Shown piece after piece: positions 1-8,458 of a stretch of 64,000 nt of DNA. The notes under the pieces were generated by a model that was not told where the DNA came from, made no database searches, and saw only the letters and a list, made by a program, of their open reading frames with translations. This stretch comes from CALBPI01 sp039821605 (GTDB taxonomy: Bacteria; Pseudomonadota; Gammaproteobacteria; Steroidobacterales; Woeseiaceae), in NCBI GenBank assembly GCA_039821605.1, contig JBCBNV010000001.1, forward strand, positions 310,001 through 374,000, read 5' to 3'. The position numbers were made by a program, and so were the translations under genes. How positions within the stretch are numbered: position 1 is the stretch's first letter; every line of letters begins with the position of its first letter.

Positions 1-37
1 CGAGCGCCTGGTCGTCAACAACAAGTACACGCAGCAT
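1..37 (-). CDS. Response regulator, N-terminal fragment cut by window edge
   Basis: Only the first 12 codons are in the window. Read on the minus strand they give MLRVLVVDDQAL, the typical first strand and acidic pocket (DD) of a receiver domain. The start codon shares its A with the TGA stop of the upstream histidine kinase (TGATG), so the two are translationally coupled. Because the kinase is of the NarL/DesK type, the partner is probably a LuxR/NarL-family regulator with a C-terminal HTH, but that part lies outside the window. Confidence 0.8.
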   Translation of the reverse strand, partial: MLRVLVVDDQAL

Positions 38-1257
38 CAGCTGGTCTCGCTTTGGATCGGAAATTCGGCGCGGACTTCGAAGCCGCCCTCGGGTCGCGTG
101 CCGGCGCGAAGGCTGCCGCCCAGCATGTCGACGCGTTCGCGCATACCGACGATGCCGTGGCCACCCGAGTGTGCGCCGTCACCGCCTGACCCGTTGTCAG
201 TGACGGTGACGACGACGCGGTCTTCGTGCCCGTCCACGGTGACGGCAACCTGTGCGTCAGGGCCGGCGTGTTTGATCACGTTGGTCAGCGACTCCTGGAC
301 GATGCGGTAGGCGTTGAGTTCGAGTCGTGCGGGCAGATCATCGAGTGCGCCGCGTGTTTCCAGCGCGACCTGGGGGCCTGCGTCTTGCACGTGCTGAACG
401 AGGCTGGGCAAGTCGTCGATGCCGGGTTGCGGGTCCAGCGTGTCGGCCGCATCCGCGGGCCGCAGGACGCCGAGCAGGTGGCGCATCTCTTCGAGCGCAT
501 TGCGGCCGGCCGACTCCACGGCGGCCATGGCATCGCCAGCCGCTGACGGGTCGGTTTCGCTGACGGTGCGCGCGGCGCCAGCCTGCACAGTCATGAGACT
601 GACCTGGTGCGCAACGACATCGTGCATCTCGCGGGCGATGCGGGTGCGCTCCGCGGCAACGGCGCGCTCGGCCTCGGCGTGACGTTCGCGTTCGAGATGG
701 CGCGCGCGTTCCTCGAGCAAGCGCAGGTATTCGCCGCGAAAGCGCAGTCGGCGTCCCGCGTACCAGATCCCCAGCGCACCGAGCGCCGAGAACAGGCTGA
801 GCGTGCTGGCGTCCGTGAAGACGCGCATGTCGACGGCGAGAATGAGAAACGCGGCAAGCGCGCCCACGAGGCTCGCCCGACTGTTGGGCTCGTAACGGCC
901 CAGGCTGTAGAGCGAGAACGCGAGTGCCACGACGCCGTCGGCTGTGGGGCCCAGGTAGATGAGTGTCGAGATGCCCAGCACGATGGCGTGCACAAACAGT
1001 GGGTGCGTGCGACGCCACAACAACGAAAAGCAGGCGACAAAGGCGAGCAGGTACGCGCCGATCTCGAGCCACGAGTCCAGAAGCTGTTGTTCGGGCGGGA
1101 CGCGCTGCGCCCACATCGCAAGCGTCAGGCCGAGCGACACCAGCACGATGACGAGATCCGTCGTTTTTGGCCAGGCCTCGAACGGCCCGCGAATCGGCCG
1201 GCGCACACCGTGCGCGGCGAGGTCGACAGCAGGGCGATCTTGGGACTGCTCGGACAT
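37..1257 (-). CDS. NarL/DesK-type membrane sensor histidine kinase
   Basis: A sensor kinase of about 406 residues that should phosphorylate the regulator encoded immediately downstream. The N-terminal half holds four or five hydrophobic helices (for example VIVLVSLGLTLAMWA and FVHAIVLGISTLIYLG), then a short coiled coil. The HisKA_3 dimerisation motif follows, with the phospho-acceptor His in REMHDVVAHQVS, and a C-terminal HATPase domain with the G box GGHGIVGMRERV. The open frame extends 49 codons further upstream, but the ATG at 1257 (MSEQSQDR) is preferred because the extension is Arg/Pro-rich and looks non-coding. The signal sensed is unknown; the membrane-embedded sensor resembles DesK-like kinases. 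Confidence 0.85.
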   Translation of the reverse strand: MSEQSQDRPAVDLAAHGVRRPIRGPFEAWPKTTDLVIVLVSLGLTLAMWAQRVPPEQQLLDSWLEIGAYLLAFVACFSLLWRRTHPLFVHAIVLGISTLIYLGPTADGVVALAFSLYSLGRYEPNSRASLVGALAAFLILAVDMRVFTDASTLSLFSALGALGIWYAGRRLRFRGEYLRLLEERARHLERERHAEAERAVAAERTRIAREMHDVVAHQVSLMTVQAGAARTVSETDPSAAGDAMAAVESAGRNALEEMRHLLGVLRPADAADTLDPQPGIDDLPSLVQHVQDAGPQVALETRGALDDLPARLELNAYRIVQESLTNVIKHAGPDAQVAVTVDGHEDRVVVTVTDNGSGGDGAHSGGHGIVGMRERVDMLGGSLRAGTRPEGGFEVRAEFPIQSETS

Positions 1258-1429
1258 GACTGGAAGGCTAAACCACGCCGCTGTGGCCCGCCATGCGTAT
1301 CGGGGTGGATTTGTTGGTCGCGCAACTCCGACTTTTGGGGGAGACGCGTTTCCCCAGGGCGGCCGATGTGTGCGCGTCGGCGCGCGCGCACGATAGTGGC
1401 CCACTCACGCCACACCCGGGAGCACGACC

Positions 1430-2254
1430 ATGACTGAACTGGCACTGCCGCAACGAACGACCCTCGAATCCATCTCCGAGCACGCCGTGGGTATCGCGAC
1501 CAAACTCTGGTTTGCCGTCGCCGCCATCGGTCACTGGATCTTCATGGTCTACATCGTCGCAGCCTTCTACCCGTCTGTGGCTGCACACGGACTCATGGCG
1601 CTTGAGGGGATGCATTTGCCGTCGGGCTTCATTGAGGGCGACACGCTGGGCAACATTGCCTCAGTCAGCCACGTGGTGCTCGCGGCCATCATCATTGGCG
1701 GCGGCCCGTTGCAGCTGATTCCGGCCGTGCGCAATCGCTTTCCGACCTTCCACCGTTGGCTCGGGCGCAGCTACCTCGTGGCGGCGGCTTTGAGCGCCAT
1801 AGGCGGGCTCTACATGACCTGGACCCGATCGCCGATCGGCGATGTTGTCAGCAAGCTGGGTATCTCGGGCGATGGCGTTTTGATTCTGGTCTTTGCCTTC
1901 CTGGCCGTTCGCAATGCCATGGCCGGCAACATGGCCACGCACCGACGCTTTGCGCTGCGACTGTTCATGGTGGCCAGCGCTGTGTGGTTCTTTCGGGTCG
2001 GACTCATGGCCTGGGCGACGATCACGGGCGGCATTGGCATCAACTGGGAGACATTCACGGGACCGTTTCTCTACGTGCTGGGCTTCGCCCAGTACCTGCT
2101 GCCGCTCGCCATGCTCGAGTGGTACTTCTATTGCCAGCGGAAGGCGTCGCCGGGCGTGCGCGTGACCTATGCCGGCACGCTGTTTGTGCTCACGCTGGTG
2201 ATGACGCTGGGTATCTTCAGCGCGACGATGGGGATGTGGTTGCCGCGGATGTAG
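1430..2254 (+). CDS. DUF2306-family membrane protein
   Basis: A 274-residue integral membrane protein with about seven hydrophobic segments. The stretch GGPLQLIPAVRNRFPTFHRW followed by LGRSYL matches the DUF2306 pattern (GP.QL...R...HRW.GR.Y), and a second MATHRRFALRLF motif recurs in the family. Its conserved His residues suggest metal or haem handling, but the biochemical role is unknown. It is transcribed divergently from the kinase/regulator pair; DUF2306 genes next to such pairs are familiar in gammaproteobacteria, which makes co-regulation plausible. Confidence 0.75.
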   Translation: MTELALPQRTTLESISEHAVGIATKLWFAVAAIGHWIFMVYIVAAFYPSVAAHGLMALEGMHLPSGFIEGDTLGNIASVSHVVLAAIIIGGGPLQLIPAVRNRFPTFHRWLGRSYLVAAALSAIGGLYMTWTRSPIGDVVSKLGISGDGVLILVFAFLAVRNAMAGNMATHRRFALRLFMVASAVWFFRVGLMAWATITGGIGINWETFTGPFLYVLGFAQYLLPLAMLEWYFYCQRKASPGVRVTYAGTLFVLTLVMTLGIFSATMGMWLPRM

Positions 2255-2266
2255 TGTGGGTGGTCG

Positions 2267-2292
2267 CGGGGCCGGCCGTCCGGCCGACCCCG
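2267..2292. terminator. Bidirectional terminator hairpin
   Basis: CGGGGCCGGCCG and CGGCCGACCCCG form a GC-rich stem with a two-base centre. The hairpin sits between the stop codons of two convergent genes, DUF2306 on plus and DUF4097 on minus. No T-tract follows on either strand, so intrinsic termination is inferred from position. Confidence 0.5.
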
Positions 2293-2299
2293 TATCCAG

Positions 2300-3127
2300 C
2301 TATCGCGTCATGTTGGCGTTGTTGATCTGGATGTTGCCGTTCAGGGTCTTCATCCGGATCACAGGCCCACCGCCGTTGATGTTGGCGATGATCATGTTCT
2401 CCACCGCGATCTCAATCGTGCCGCGCTCTTCGCTGCGCGAGACCTTGGGTTCGCTGGGCTGCACTTCGATTTCGAAGTCCGAGGAGATCTGGCCGCGCGC
2501 TGTGTCGATGTGCACCTGGGCCTTGGGCTGGCCCGGCAGACCCACGGCGAGGTCGCCATTGACCGACGACAGCGACGAGGCGGTCACGCCGTCCAGATTG
2601 GCGAATGACACGACGATGTCTTCGTTGACCGACTCCGCGATAACCGCCGACGCGGCACCCTTCACGGTAATGGGGCCGTTGGTGTTACGCAGCTGCATCT
2701 CGCCCGTGACGTTTTCGACGACGATGGTGCCGTCGTTCGTGGTCCAGAGGTTCACAGCGGCCGATGCGGGGACCCGCGCGGTGATATCGAGCGTGCTCAT
2801 GCGCCAGTCCGATGAGACATCGACGATGTTGTTTTCCTCCGTCGCTGACAGGCGGTAGCTTGCGCCGCCGATCTGCTGGCTGCCCGAGGGCGTGATGATG
2901 CGTCGCCCGCTGCTGCCGCCGTCCACTTCGAGCTGGATGTCGTTGCGACGTTCGCCGATGACCACGATGTTGGCCGACAACATGCCCAGCTTGAGCGTCA
3001 TGGGCTGGTCGGGCTGCGACAGTTCGATGACGACGGGTGCCGACTGCGCATTCGCGGTGGGTGCAACGCTGGCCAGGAAGAGGCCCGCGATCAACAGGCC
3101 CGCGGCGCGATCAATGGTGCGATACAT
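2300..3127 (-). CDS. DUF4097-type secreted beta-repeat protein (second copy)
   Basis: A 275-residue exported protein with a signal peptide ending near ANAQS. The body is made of short repeated beta-strand units such as NTNGPITVKG, SVNGDLAV and TLNGNIQI, the signature of DUF4097 / putative adhesin beta-solenoids. It lies 2 bp after the paralogous gene at 3130-3960, at the end of the ECF sigma operon. The role is unknown; position suggests an envelope protein controlled by the sigma factor. Confidence 0.7.
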   Translation of the reverse strand: MYRTIDRAAGLLIAGLFLASVAPTANAQSAPVVIELSQPDQPMTLKLGMLSANIVVIGERRNDIQLEVDGGSSGRRIITPSGSQQIGGASYRLSATEENNIVDVSSDWRMSTLDITARVPASAAVNLWTTNDGTIVVENVTGEMQLRNTNGPITVKGAASAVIAESVNEDIVVSFANLDGVTASSLSSVNGDLAVGLPGQPKAQVHIDTARGQISSDFEIEVQPSEPKVSRSEERGTIEIAVENMIIANINGGGPVIRMKTLNGNIQINNANMTR

Positions 3128-3129
3128 GG

Positions 3130-3960
3130 TTACTGACTCCTTGCGACGAGTACGTCGCCATTCAAGCTCTTCAGGGTGAGCGTCTTGCCGCCGCGACCCA
3201 GTCGCAGCCCTGCAAGTTGCTCGATGTCGTAGTAGTTGCGCCCGTCCTTCGTGCGGCGCTCGACCGTCGCCGCCATTTCGCGCGGTGCGAGGTCGACATT
3301 GCTCTTGATCTTGCCGTTGAACAGCGAGACGGCGAGATTGGCGTCCGCGCCCGGTGCCATGTCCAGTGCGATGTCACCGTTGAGAGTCTCGATCCGGCAG
3401 TCGGTCGAGGGGCTTTGCGTAAACGTGACTTCCACGTCGCCATTGATGGTCTCGACATGCTCGCACTGCGTGACGCCGCGCGTGGTGATCGATCCATTCA
3501 CGTTGGCGGCTGTCACGCGGCCCTCGACGCCCCAGATACGGACGTCACCATCGTTCACGGTCTTGACGTCGAGCGCCGTATTGGCCGGCACGGTGACCTC
3601 GAGGTCCACATGCAAGCGGCAGCCGTCGCAGCGGTAGTCGTTCCACCACTTCTCGTGGTCTCGACCGACGCGCAGATAGACGTCATCGCCATCCTGCGCG
3701 ATGCGTAGCGGAATGAGCTCGAGCGAGCGCTCGAAATTCTTGGCGTCGTCAGCGCTGCGAACGGAGCGAATCGCCATCTCGATCTCATTGCTCGCGCCCG
3801 GCTTGACGGTGATGTTGCCCCAGATATTGTCGATGGTCAGCGAAGGGCTGCCGCCCACGTCGAAGGTCTCGGTCCAGTCCTTTTCGTCGGTGACGCTGTC
3901 AGCGAGCACCGGCGCGCTGGCGAGTGTGGCCGCAAGGGCCAGGTACGTAATGCGCTTCAT
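3130..3960 (-). CDS. DUF4097-type secreted beta-repeat protein (first copy)
   Basis: A 276-residue exported protein with a signal peptide (LALAATLASAPVLA). Repeated strand-turn units (IDNIWGNITVKPG, TVNDGDVRIWG, NVNGSITTRG, ETLNGDIALDM, SLNGDVLV) mark it as a DUF4097-type beta-solenoid. Paired cysteines (YRCDGC and TQCEHV) suggest disulfides and a periplasmic or surface location. Its ATG overlaps the stop of the anti-sigma gene (ATGA), so it is translationally coupled to it. Confidence 0.7.
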   Translation of the reverse strand: MKRITYLALAATLASAPVLADSVTDEKDWTETFDVGGSPSLTIDNIWGNITVKPGASNEIEMAIRSVRSADDAKNFERSLELIPLRIAQDGDDVYLRVGRDHEKWWNDYRCDGCRLHVDLEVTVPANTALDVKTVNDGDVRIWGVEGRVTAANVNGSITTRGVTQCEHVETINGDVEVTFTQSPSTDCRIETLNGDIALDMAPGADANLAVSLFNGKIKSNVDLAPREMAATVERRTKDGRNYYDIEQLAGLRLGRGGKTLTLKSLNGDVLVARSQ

Positions 3961-4652
3961 GTCTCCATGCCTCCCATGGTGTCTTCCAGGTAGCCGGACA
4001 GCGACGGGTGAATGCCCCCCGCGCGCCAGCGTTGTTCGAGTGCGTCGAGCAGTGCGGCATTGCCGTGACGCAGGATCAGGTCGATGATCGCGAGCTGCAC
4101 GATGGGTGAGTCGCTCTCTTCGAGAACCGCCATGAGCTGCATCGAGATCGAGGTGTCATTGATTTCCTCGCCCAGTGCGCCGATTGCTGCGGACCGAATC
4201 GACGGTACGGTGTCAATCGCGGCGCGCTGCACGAGTGCGGCGGCAATCGCGGGGTCGCGTTGCTCGAGGTTGGCGGCCTGCAGCGCGGCGGCCAGGCGCT
4301 CACCGGGCGCGCTGGCCGTGAGCCGGCTCATGAGCAGTTGCTGGTTCATGTTGCCGAGCTGCAGTTCGAGCTGCGCCATGCGTGTGTCGAGGTCGGGGTC
4401 CGACATAGATCCGAAGGTGCCGATGGCCAAACCGATGAGGGCGGAGGCCGCAAGCCCCGCCCACTGCGGCGCGCGCGTCGGCAGGAAGGCTGCGAACCAG
4501 GAGCGCTTCGTGTTGTGGGCGTGAATGTCGTTGAGCACGCGGTGGCGCAGCTTGGCGTCGGGCTCGGCCTGCGAAAGGCGGCTCAGCTTCTGCCAGGCGC
4601 TATTGCCGTCTTCGTTCTGCAGCGCGCTGTCGTCGTCGATACGTTCAGACAT
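3957..4652 (-). CDS. Putative anti-sigma factor with HEAT-like repeats
   Basis: About 231 residues from the ATG at 4652. A charged N-terminal cytoplasmic part is followed by one membrane helix (WAGLAASALIGLAIGTFGSM). The C-terminal part has helical HEAT-like units (DPAIAAALVQRAAIDTVPSI, SIRSAAIGALG, DSPIVQLAIIDLILRHG). The gene overlaps the end of the sigma gene by 8 bp and the next gene by 4 bp. Topology and position fit a membrane anti-sigma factor, with the HEAT part outside the cytoplasm as a possible sensor. No zinc-binding ZAS motif is visible, so the anti-sigma role is inferred from context. Confidence 0.6.
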   Translation of the reverse strand: MSERIDDDSALQNEDGNSAWQKLSRLSQAEPDAKLRHRVLNDIHAHNTKRSWFAAFLPTRAPQWAGLAASALIGLAIGTFGSMSDPDLDTRMAQLELQLGNMNQQLLMSRLTASAPGERLAAALQAANLEQRDPAIAAALVQRAAIDTVPSIRSAAIGALGEEINDTSISMQLMAVLEESDSPIVQLAIIDLILRHGNAALLDALEQRWRAGGIHPSLSGYLEDTMGGMET

Positions 4653-5214
4653 GGCTGGGTACTCCGTTGAGATGGTCGAAGGCACTGTTGAGCGCCTTGA
4701 TGGCACGGTGCATGCGCACCCGCGCGGTTGCTGGCGTGCAACCTATGGCTGCGGCCAGCGACTGGTAATCAGGGAACTCGAACCGGCCGAGCCAGATGAT
4801 GTCTTGCTGGTCGAGGGGCAGGCGGGCCAGTGACCGGGCCAGCAACTGAACTTCCTGCTGGCCTGCCGCGCTCTGCTCGGCGCTGCGCAGGTCCACGAGC
4901 TCCTGCTCGAGAACCTCCTCGGCGTCCGTGTCTGTCTTCCGGCTCTGCGCCTGGCGCAGCTGGTCAAAGGCGAGATTGCGCAGGATGTGGAAGGCCCAGG
5001 CCTTGAAGCTCGACTCGCCGCGAAAGCTCGCGGCTTTCTTGAGCAGGCGTAGAAACAGCTCCTGCACGAGGTCTTCGCTTTGTGCGCCGTTGCGCGTGAG
5101 CTGCAGGGCGTAGTTGTAGAGCCCTTTGTGATGGCGCTCGAACAGGGTCCCAAGGCAGGACGCGTCGCCGTCCGCAACCCATTGAATCAACTGTTCGTCT
5201 GAAACTGCCTGCAT
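4645..5214 (-). CDS. ECF-family RNA polymerase sigma factor
   Basis: A 189-residue sigma-70 of the extracytoplasmic-function type. Region 2 is clear (LFERHHKGLYNYALQLTRN, SEDLVQELFLRLLKKA, AWAFHILRNLAFDQLRQ). Region 4 has the helix-turn-helix PDYQSLAAAIGCTPATARVR. A Glu/Ala/Gln-rich linker of about 40 residues joins them. The gene leads a tightly overlapping operon with a probable anti-sigma factor and two DUF4097 proteins. An ECF-type promoter lies directly upstream, which fits autoregulation. Confidence 0.9.
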   Translation of the reverse strand: MQAVSDEQLIQWVADGDASCLGTLFERHHKGLYNYALQLTRNGAQSEDLVQELFLRLLKKAASFRGESSFKAWAFHILRNLAFDQLRQAQSRKTDTDAEEVLEQELVDLRSAEQSAAGQQEVQLLARSLARLPLDQQDIIWLGRFEFPDYQSLAAAIGCTPATARVRMHRAIKALNSAFDHLNGVPSHV

Positions 5215-5236
5215 GCGAATTCTCGCCTCCTGTGGC

Positions 5237-5266
5237 TAGAGACGAGTGACCGGGGAAAGTGTTACA
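5237..5266 (-). promoter_or_regulatory. ECF-type promoter of the sigma operon
   Basis: On the minus strand, TGTAAC (5266-5261) and CGTCTCTA (5244-5237) are separated by 16 bp. This is the AAC / CGTC architecture of ECF-sigma promoters. Transcription would start about 20 nt before the sigma ATG at 5214, with a strong AGGAGG in the leader. The match supports positive autoregulation. Confidence 0.6.
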
Positions 5267-5293
5267 GGAAATTCGCGGCGCCGCGATTTCCTG
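5265..5293. repeat. 29-bp near-perfect palindrome
   Basis: Arms CAGGAAATTCGCGGC and GCCGCGATTTCCTG are complementary apart from one extra base. The dyad begins 6 bp after the stop of the glyoxalase-like gene and touches the -35 element of the ECF promoter. It could be a terminator hairpin for the upstream gene (no T-tract seen) or an operator overlapping the promoter. Confidence 0.5.
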
Positions 5294-5298
5294 TGTGG

Positions 5299-5685
5299 CT
5301 ACAGCTCCTGCCCAAAGGCAATCGTGTAACCGTCGAGGTCGCGAATGGCGAGCTCCAGGCAGCCGTAGGGCTTGTCTGTGGGTGGGTACTCGATGGTGGC
5401 GCCGCGGCTTACGAACTCGTCGTGCATGGCGCGGGCATCTTCGACCCAGAAGTAGGCGTCCCAGAGAGTTTCCGACACCGTGCGGTGGGGCACGATGTGC
5501 GCCGGGTCGTCCATACGACTCAGCATGAGCCCCACGGGGCCGCGCCAAAGAATGCAAAAGCCCGGCGGGTCGCCCCAGAGCTGGTCGTAACGAAAACCCA
5601 GCTGGTCGCGGTAGTAGTTCGCGGCGCCTTCCACGTCGGCGACCAGCAGCACAGGCGCGCCGTCCTTGATGCCTTCTGAGCTCAT
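5299..5685 (-). CDS. VOC/glyoxalase-fold protein
   Basis: 128 residues from the ATG at 5685 with the paired beta-alpha-beta-beta-beta pattern of the vicinal oxygen chelate fold. Typical segments are VEGAANYYRDQLGF, WVEDARAMHDEFVSRGA and LAIRDLDGYTIAFGQ. Family members include glyoxalases, dioxygenases and resistance proteins, so the substrate cannot be assigned. The start overlaps the stop of ndh (ATGA), indicating one transcript. Confidence 0.75.
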   Translation of the reverse strand: MSSEGIKDGAPVLLVADVEGAANYYRDQLGFRYDQLWGDPPGFCILWRGPVGLMLSRMDDPAHIVPHRTVSETLWDAYFWVEDARAMHDEFVSRGATIEYPPTDKPYGCLELAIRDLDGYTIAFGQEL

Positions 5686-6962
5686 CCGGAATCCTCCGCG
5701 CGCGACGGGTTGCGTTTGCCCGTGATCAGTCGCGCACCGCGTCCGTAGGTGACGTACTGCCTGAACCAGTTTAGCGCCACCAAAATTGGACTGCGTACGC
5801 CAATCAGGAAGTAGATGTGTGCGATGCCCCAGATCCACCACGCCAGTGCGCCTTTGAGTCGCATCGCGGGCAGGTCTACCACGGCAGAACTACGGCCGAT
5901 CGTCGCCAAGTTGCCCGCGTGCTTGTACTCGAATGCGTCGGGTCTTGCGCGACCCGCCATCTCGGCGCGGATCAGCTTGGCGACGTAACGGCCCTGTTGC
6001 TTGGCCGCCGGTGCAATACCGGGAATCTGATTGCCTTCCGAATCGTTGACGGCGGCCGTGTCGCCTATGACGAAGACGTTGGCGTGGTCGGCGACGGACA
6101 GGTCCCCCTGAACCCTGACGCGGCCCGCGCGATCTGATTCTGCGCCCAACCAGCGCGCGGCAGGCGAGGCCTGTACGCCGGCCGCCCAGAGAATCGTCGC
6201 GGCCGGTATCGCGTCGGCGCCGATCATCACACCGGTCGCGTCGCAGTGGGTCACGGCCTCGCCCAGCCGCACCTCGACACCGAGCTTGCCTAACGCGCCT
6301 ACAGCGTAGTCCGAAAGCTTGTCCGGCATGGCGGGCAGGACACGCGGGCCCGCCTCGACGAGCAGGACACGCGCCTTGCGCGAGTCGATACGGCGAAAGT
6401 CTGCCGCCAGCGTCCATCGGGCGAGCTCGGCGATCGTGCCGGCCAGCTCAACACCCGTCGGGCCGGCACCGATGACGACAAAGGTCAGCAGGCGCTCTCG
6501 CTCCGCCTCGTCGTCGGTCATTTCGGCGCGCTCGAAGGCCAGCAGCACGCGCTGGCGAATCTGCGTCGCGTCATCGATGCTCTTGAGGCCCGGCGCGTGT
6601 TGCGCCCAGTCTTCATGCCCGAAATAGGCGTGGCCTGCGCCTGTGGCCAGCACCAGGTAGTCGAAGGGCAGGGACCGTGCCGCGGTTTGAATCCGCTGTG
6701 CGTCGAGGTCGACGTCGCGGACCTCGTCGAGCAGCACCGTGACGTTTTTCTGCTTGCTCAGGATGCCGCGGATGGGCCAGGCGATATCGGAGGGCGCGAG
6801 ACCCGCTGTCGCCACCTGGTAGAGCAACGGTTGAAAGAGGTGGTAGTTCTGCTTGTCGATGAGCGTGATGTTGGCCTCGGCCTTACGCAGCCCAAGCGTC
6901 GTGAACAGGCCACCGAAACCCGCGCCGACAATGACGATCTCGGGTCGTTGTGCGTCGCTCAT
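5682..6962 (-). CDS. ndh: Type II NADH dehydrogenase (NDH-2)
   Basis: A 426-residue FAD-dependent NADH:quinone oxidoreductase that feeds electrons into the respiratory chain without pumping protons. The FAD-binding Rossmann motif VGAGFGGL is at the N-terminus. The NAD(H) motif VVIGAGPTGVELAG is near residue 165 and the second FAD signature FVIGDTAAV near 300. The quinone-site motif YHLFQPLLYQVAT is conserved. The C-terminus has a hydrophobic, probably membrane-associating segment. Length is normal for the family. It is co-transcribed with the glyoxalase-like gene downstream. Confidence 0.9.
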   Translation of the reverse strand: MSDAQRPEIVIVGAGFGGLFTTLGLRKAEANITLIDKQNYHLFQPLLYQVATAGLAPSDIAWPIRGILSKQKNVTVLLDEVRDVDLDAQRIQTAARSLPFDYLVLATGAGHAYFGHEDWAQHAPGLKSIDDATQIRQRVLLAFERAEMTDDEAERERLLTFVVIGAGPTGVELAGTIAELARWTLAADFRRIDSRKARVLLVEAGPRVLPAMPDKLSDYAVGALGKLGVEVRLGEAVTHCDATGVMIGADAIPAATILWAAGVQASPAARWLGAESDRAGRVRVQGDLSVADHANVFVIGDTAAVNDSEGNQIPGIAPAAKQQGRYVAKLIRAEMAGRARPDAFEYKHAGNLATIGRSSAVVDLPAMRLKGALAWWIWGIAHIYFLIGVRSPILVALNWFRQYVTYGRGARLITGKRNPSRAEDSG

Positions 6963-6971
6963 TGCGTCGCT

Positions 6972-7352
6972 TCAGTCCGCTTGCTCGGCGGGGCGCTCTG
7001 CAAAGTGCAGCAGCACCCCGGCCGGGTCCCACACATACGTGATCAGGAGCCCCCAGGGCATCAGCTTGGGTGGCGCAACCTTGGTGCCTTCAAATCGTTC
7101 CGCAAGCTCGATCTCGACGAAGTGGTCGTACCAGGCCTGCGCTGAGTCCACCATGAAGTGCAGCATGAGACTGTGCGCGTAGTTGTTGTGGTTCTTCGGG
7201 AGTAACAGGAATCGGTAGCCGAAGTTGGTATCGACTTCGCAGACTTCGCCGTCGTCCCAGTTGATGTTGAAGCCCATGTGCTCGTAGAACGCCTTGGAGA
7301 CGGCGTAGTCGTTCGAGGGCACGAAGGGCTTGAAGTCGGTGATGGTTCTCAC
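6972..7352 (-). CDS. VOC/glyoxalase-fold protein
   Basis: 126 residues if translation starts at the GTG at 7352, which has GAGGT upstream and begins right where the VOC fold starts (FKPFVPSNDYAVSKAFYEHM). The longer frame is Arg-rich and overlaps the DUF1304 gene, so it is rejected. Matching features are NTNFGYRFLLLP and WGLLITYVWDPAGVLLHFAE. Function unknown. It sits between ndh and a DUF1304 gene on the same strand. Confidence 0.7.
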   Translation of the reverse strand: MRTITDFKPFVPSNDYAVSKAFYEHMGFNINWDDGEVCEVDTNFGYRFLLLPKNHNNYAHSLMLHFMVDSAQAWYDHFVEIELAERFEGTKVAPPKLMPWGLLITYVWDPAGVLLHFAERPAEQAD

Positions 7353-7375
7353 GGTGCGGGTTACCTCGAAGTGCG

Positions 7376-7753
7376 CTAGATCAGGTCGCGTGACGACCGG
7401 CGTGCAGCCGCCAACACGAATACCAGTGCGAGAAGCGCAGGCAGCCCCTGCGTGAACAGAATGCTCGTCTTCGCCGTCAGGCCGCCGAAGATTCCTGCGA
7501 CGACTACGCAGCCCAGGAAGAACACTTTGATGTCGACGCGGTCCTTGAGGAGCCCCCAAAACAGCCCCGCGGCCAGAAAGCCGTTGTAGAGCCCCTGGTT
7601 CATGGCCAGCACCTCTGAGGACGCAGCAACCTCGGGCGTCATCGCGAAAATGCGCTGGCCGACCGGGTGGTTCCAGAAGAACATCTCGAGGACCAGGATG
7701 CCGACGTGGGCGACTGCAACCAGGAGAGTTAGGGCGTTTGCGAGCAGTTTCAT
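7376..7753 (-). CDS. DUF1304 membrane protein
   Basis: 125 residues with four predicted transmembrane helices. The pattern HVGILVLEMFFWNHP near the N-terminus and NQGLYNGFLAAGLFWG in the middle are the hallmarks of DUF1304. The family is uncharacterised. Same strand as ndh and neighbours, with 23 bp before the next gene. Confidence 0.85.
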   Translation of the reverse strand: MKLLANALTLLVAVAHVGILVLEMFFWNHPVGQRIFAMTPEVAASSEVLAMNQGLYNGFLAAGLFWGLLKDRVDIKVFFLGCVVVAGIFGGLTAKTSILFTQGLPALLALVFVLAAARRSSRDLI

Positions 7754-7769
7754 GGTCGCTCCGTTTTCG

Positions 7770-8435
7770 TTATTGGAACAGCGGGACGATTTTTTCCCAA
7801 GCGGACAAGATCACCTGGCCCAGTGTCGCCAGAGTTGGGACCAGAACCAGGGCAAGTCCTGTGGCGTACAGGTAGGTCACGATCAAACGAGTTGCAGGTT
7901 TTTGCACGTCGATTGCGTCCACGTATCTTGCCATGATCTGGGGCAGGTCAAGTCCGCGGACGTCAGCGCGCGCGTGGTTGAGTTTTACCGCGTAATGGTC
8001 CGAAGGAAGCCCTTGTTTGGGGTCGTGTTCAAACTCACGGGCGCGTTGGAAGTCCGGGTCCGAATCAGATCGAACCTTCGCATACGCTTGCGCGATCAGC
8101 AGCTCTTGCATCTTATTGATGCGGTCGGGGTTGATCGTTCGTTCTTCCCTGGCCGCAAACTCGTAGCCCGTACCGTGCTGTTTGATCTCAGGCGGGCAGT
8201 ACCAGTTAAACAGCACCTGCGCGAGGGCGACCACCGTGAATCCGAAGTAAAGCCAATAGACACGCCACAGGCTGAGTTCGGCATCAAGCGTTAGGCGAAA
8301 GTACGTGTTGGCGCTCTCGCCGAACAGGATGAAGTAGCCGAGCACGGGTACGGCGACGGCGGCCCGCGCAAATGGTGTCGTGCCAGCGACTCGCAGCGTT
8401 TCCCAAGTTGAAACGGTCCGCTTCAGACTGAGCAT
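7770..8435 (-). CDS. Hypothetical membrane protein
   Basis: 221 residues, family not recognised. There are two hydrophobic segments in the first third (VAVPVLGYFILFG and WLYFGFTVVALAQVLFNWY) and two near the C-terminus (LIVTYLYATGLALVLVPTLA and a last weaker one). A charged soluble loop of about 100 residues lies between. The ATG at 8435 has AAGGA six bases upstream. It may share a transcript with the DUF1304 gene 16 bp downstream. Confidence 0.6.
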   Translation of the reverse strand: MLSLKRTVSTWETLRVAGTTPFARAAVAVPVLGYFILFGESANTYFRLTLDAELSLWRVYWLYFGFTVVALAQVLFNWYCPPEIKQHGTGYEFAAREERTINPDRINKMQELLIAQAYAKVRSDSDPDFQRAREFEHDPKQGLPSDHYAVKLNHARADVRGLDLPQIMARYVDAIDVQKPATRLIVTYLYATGLALVLVPTLATLGQVILSAWEKIVPLFQ

Positions 8436-8458
8436 TGGAATTCCTTCACGGCACGCCG

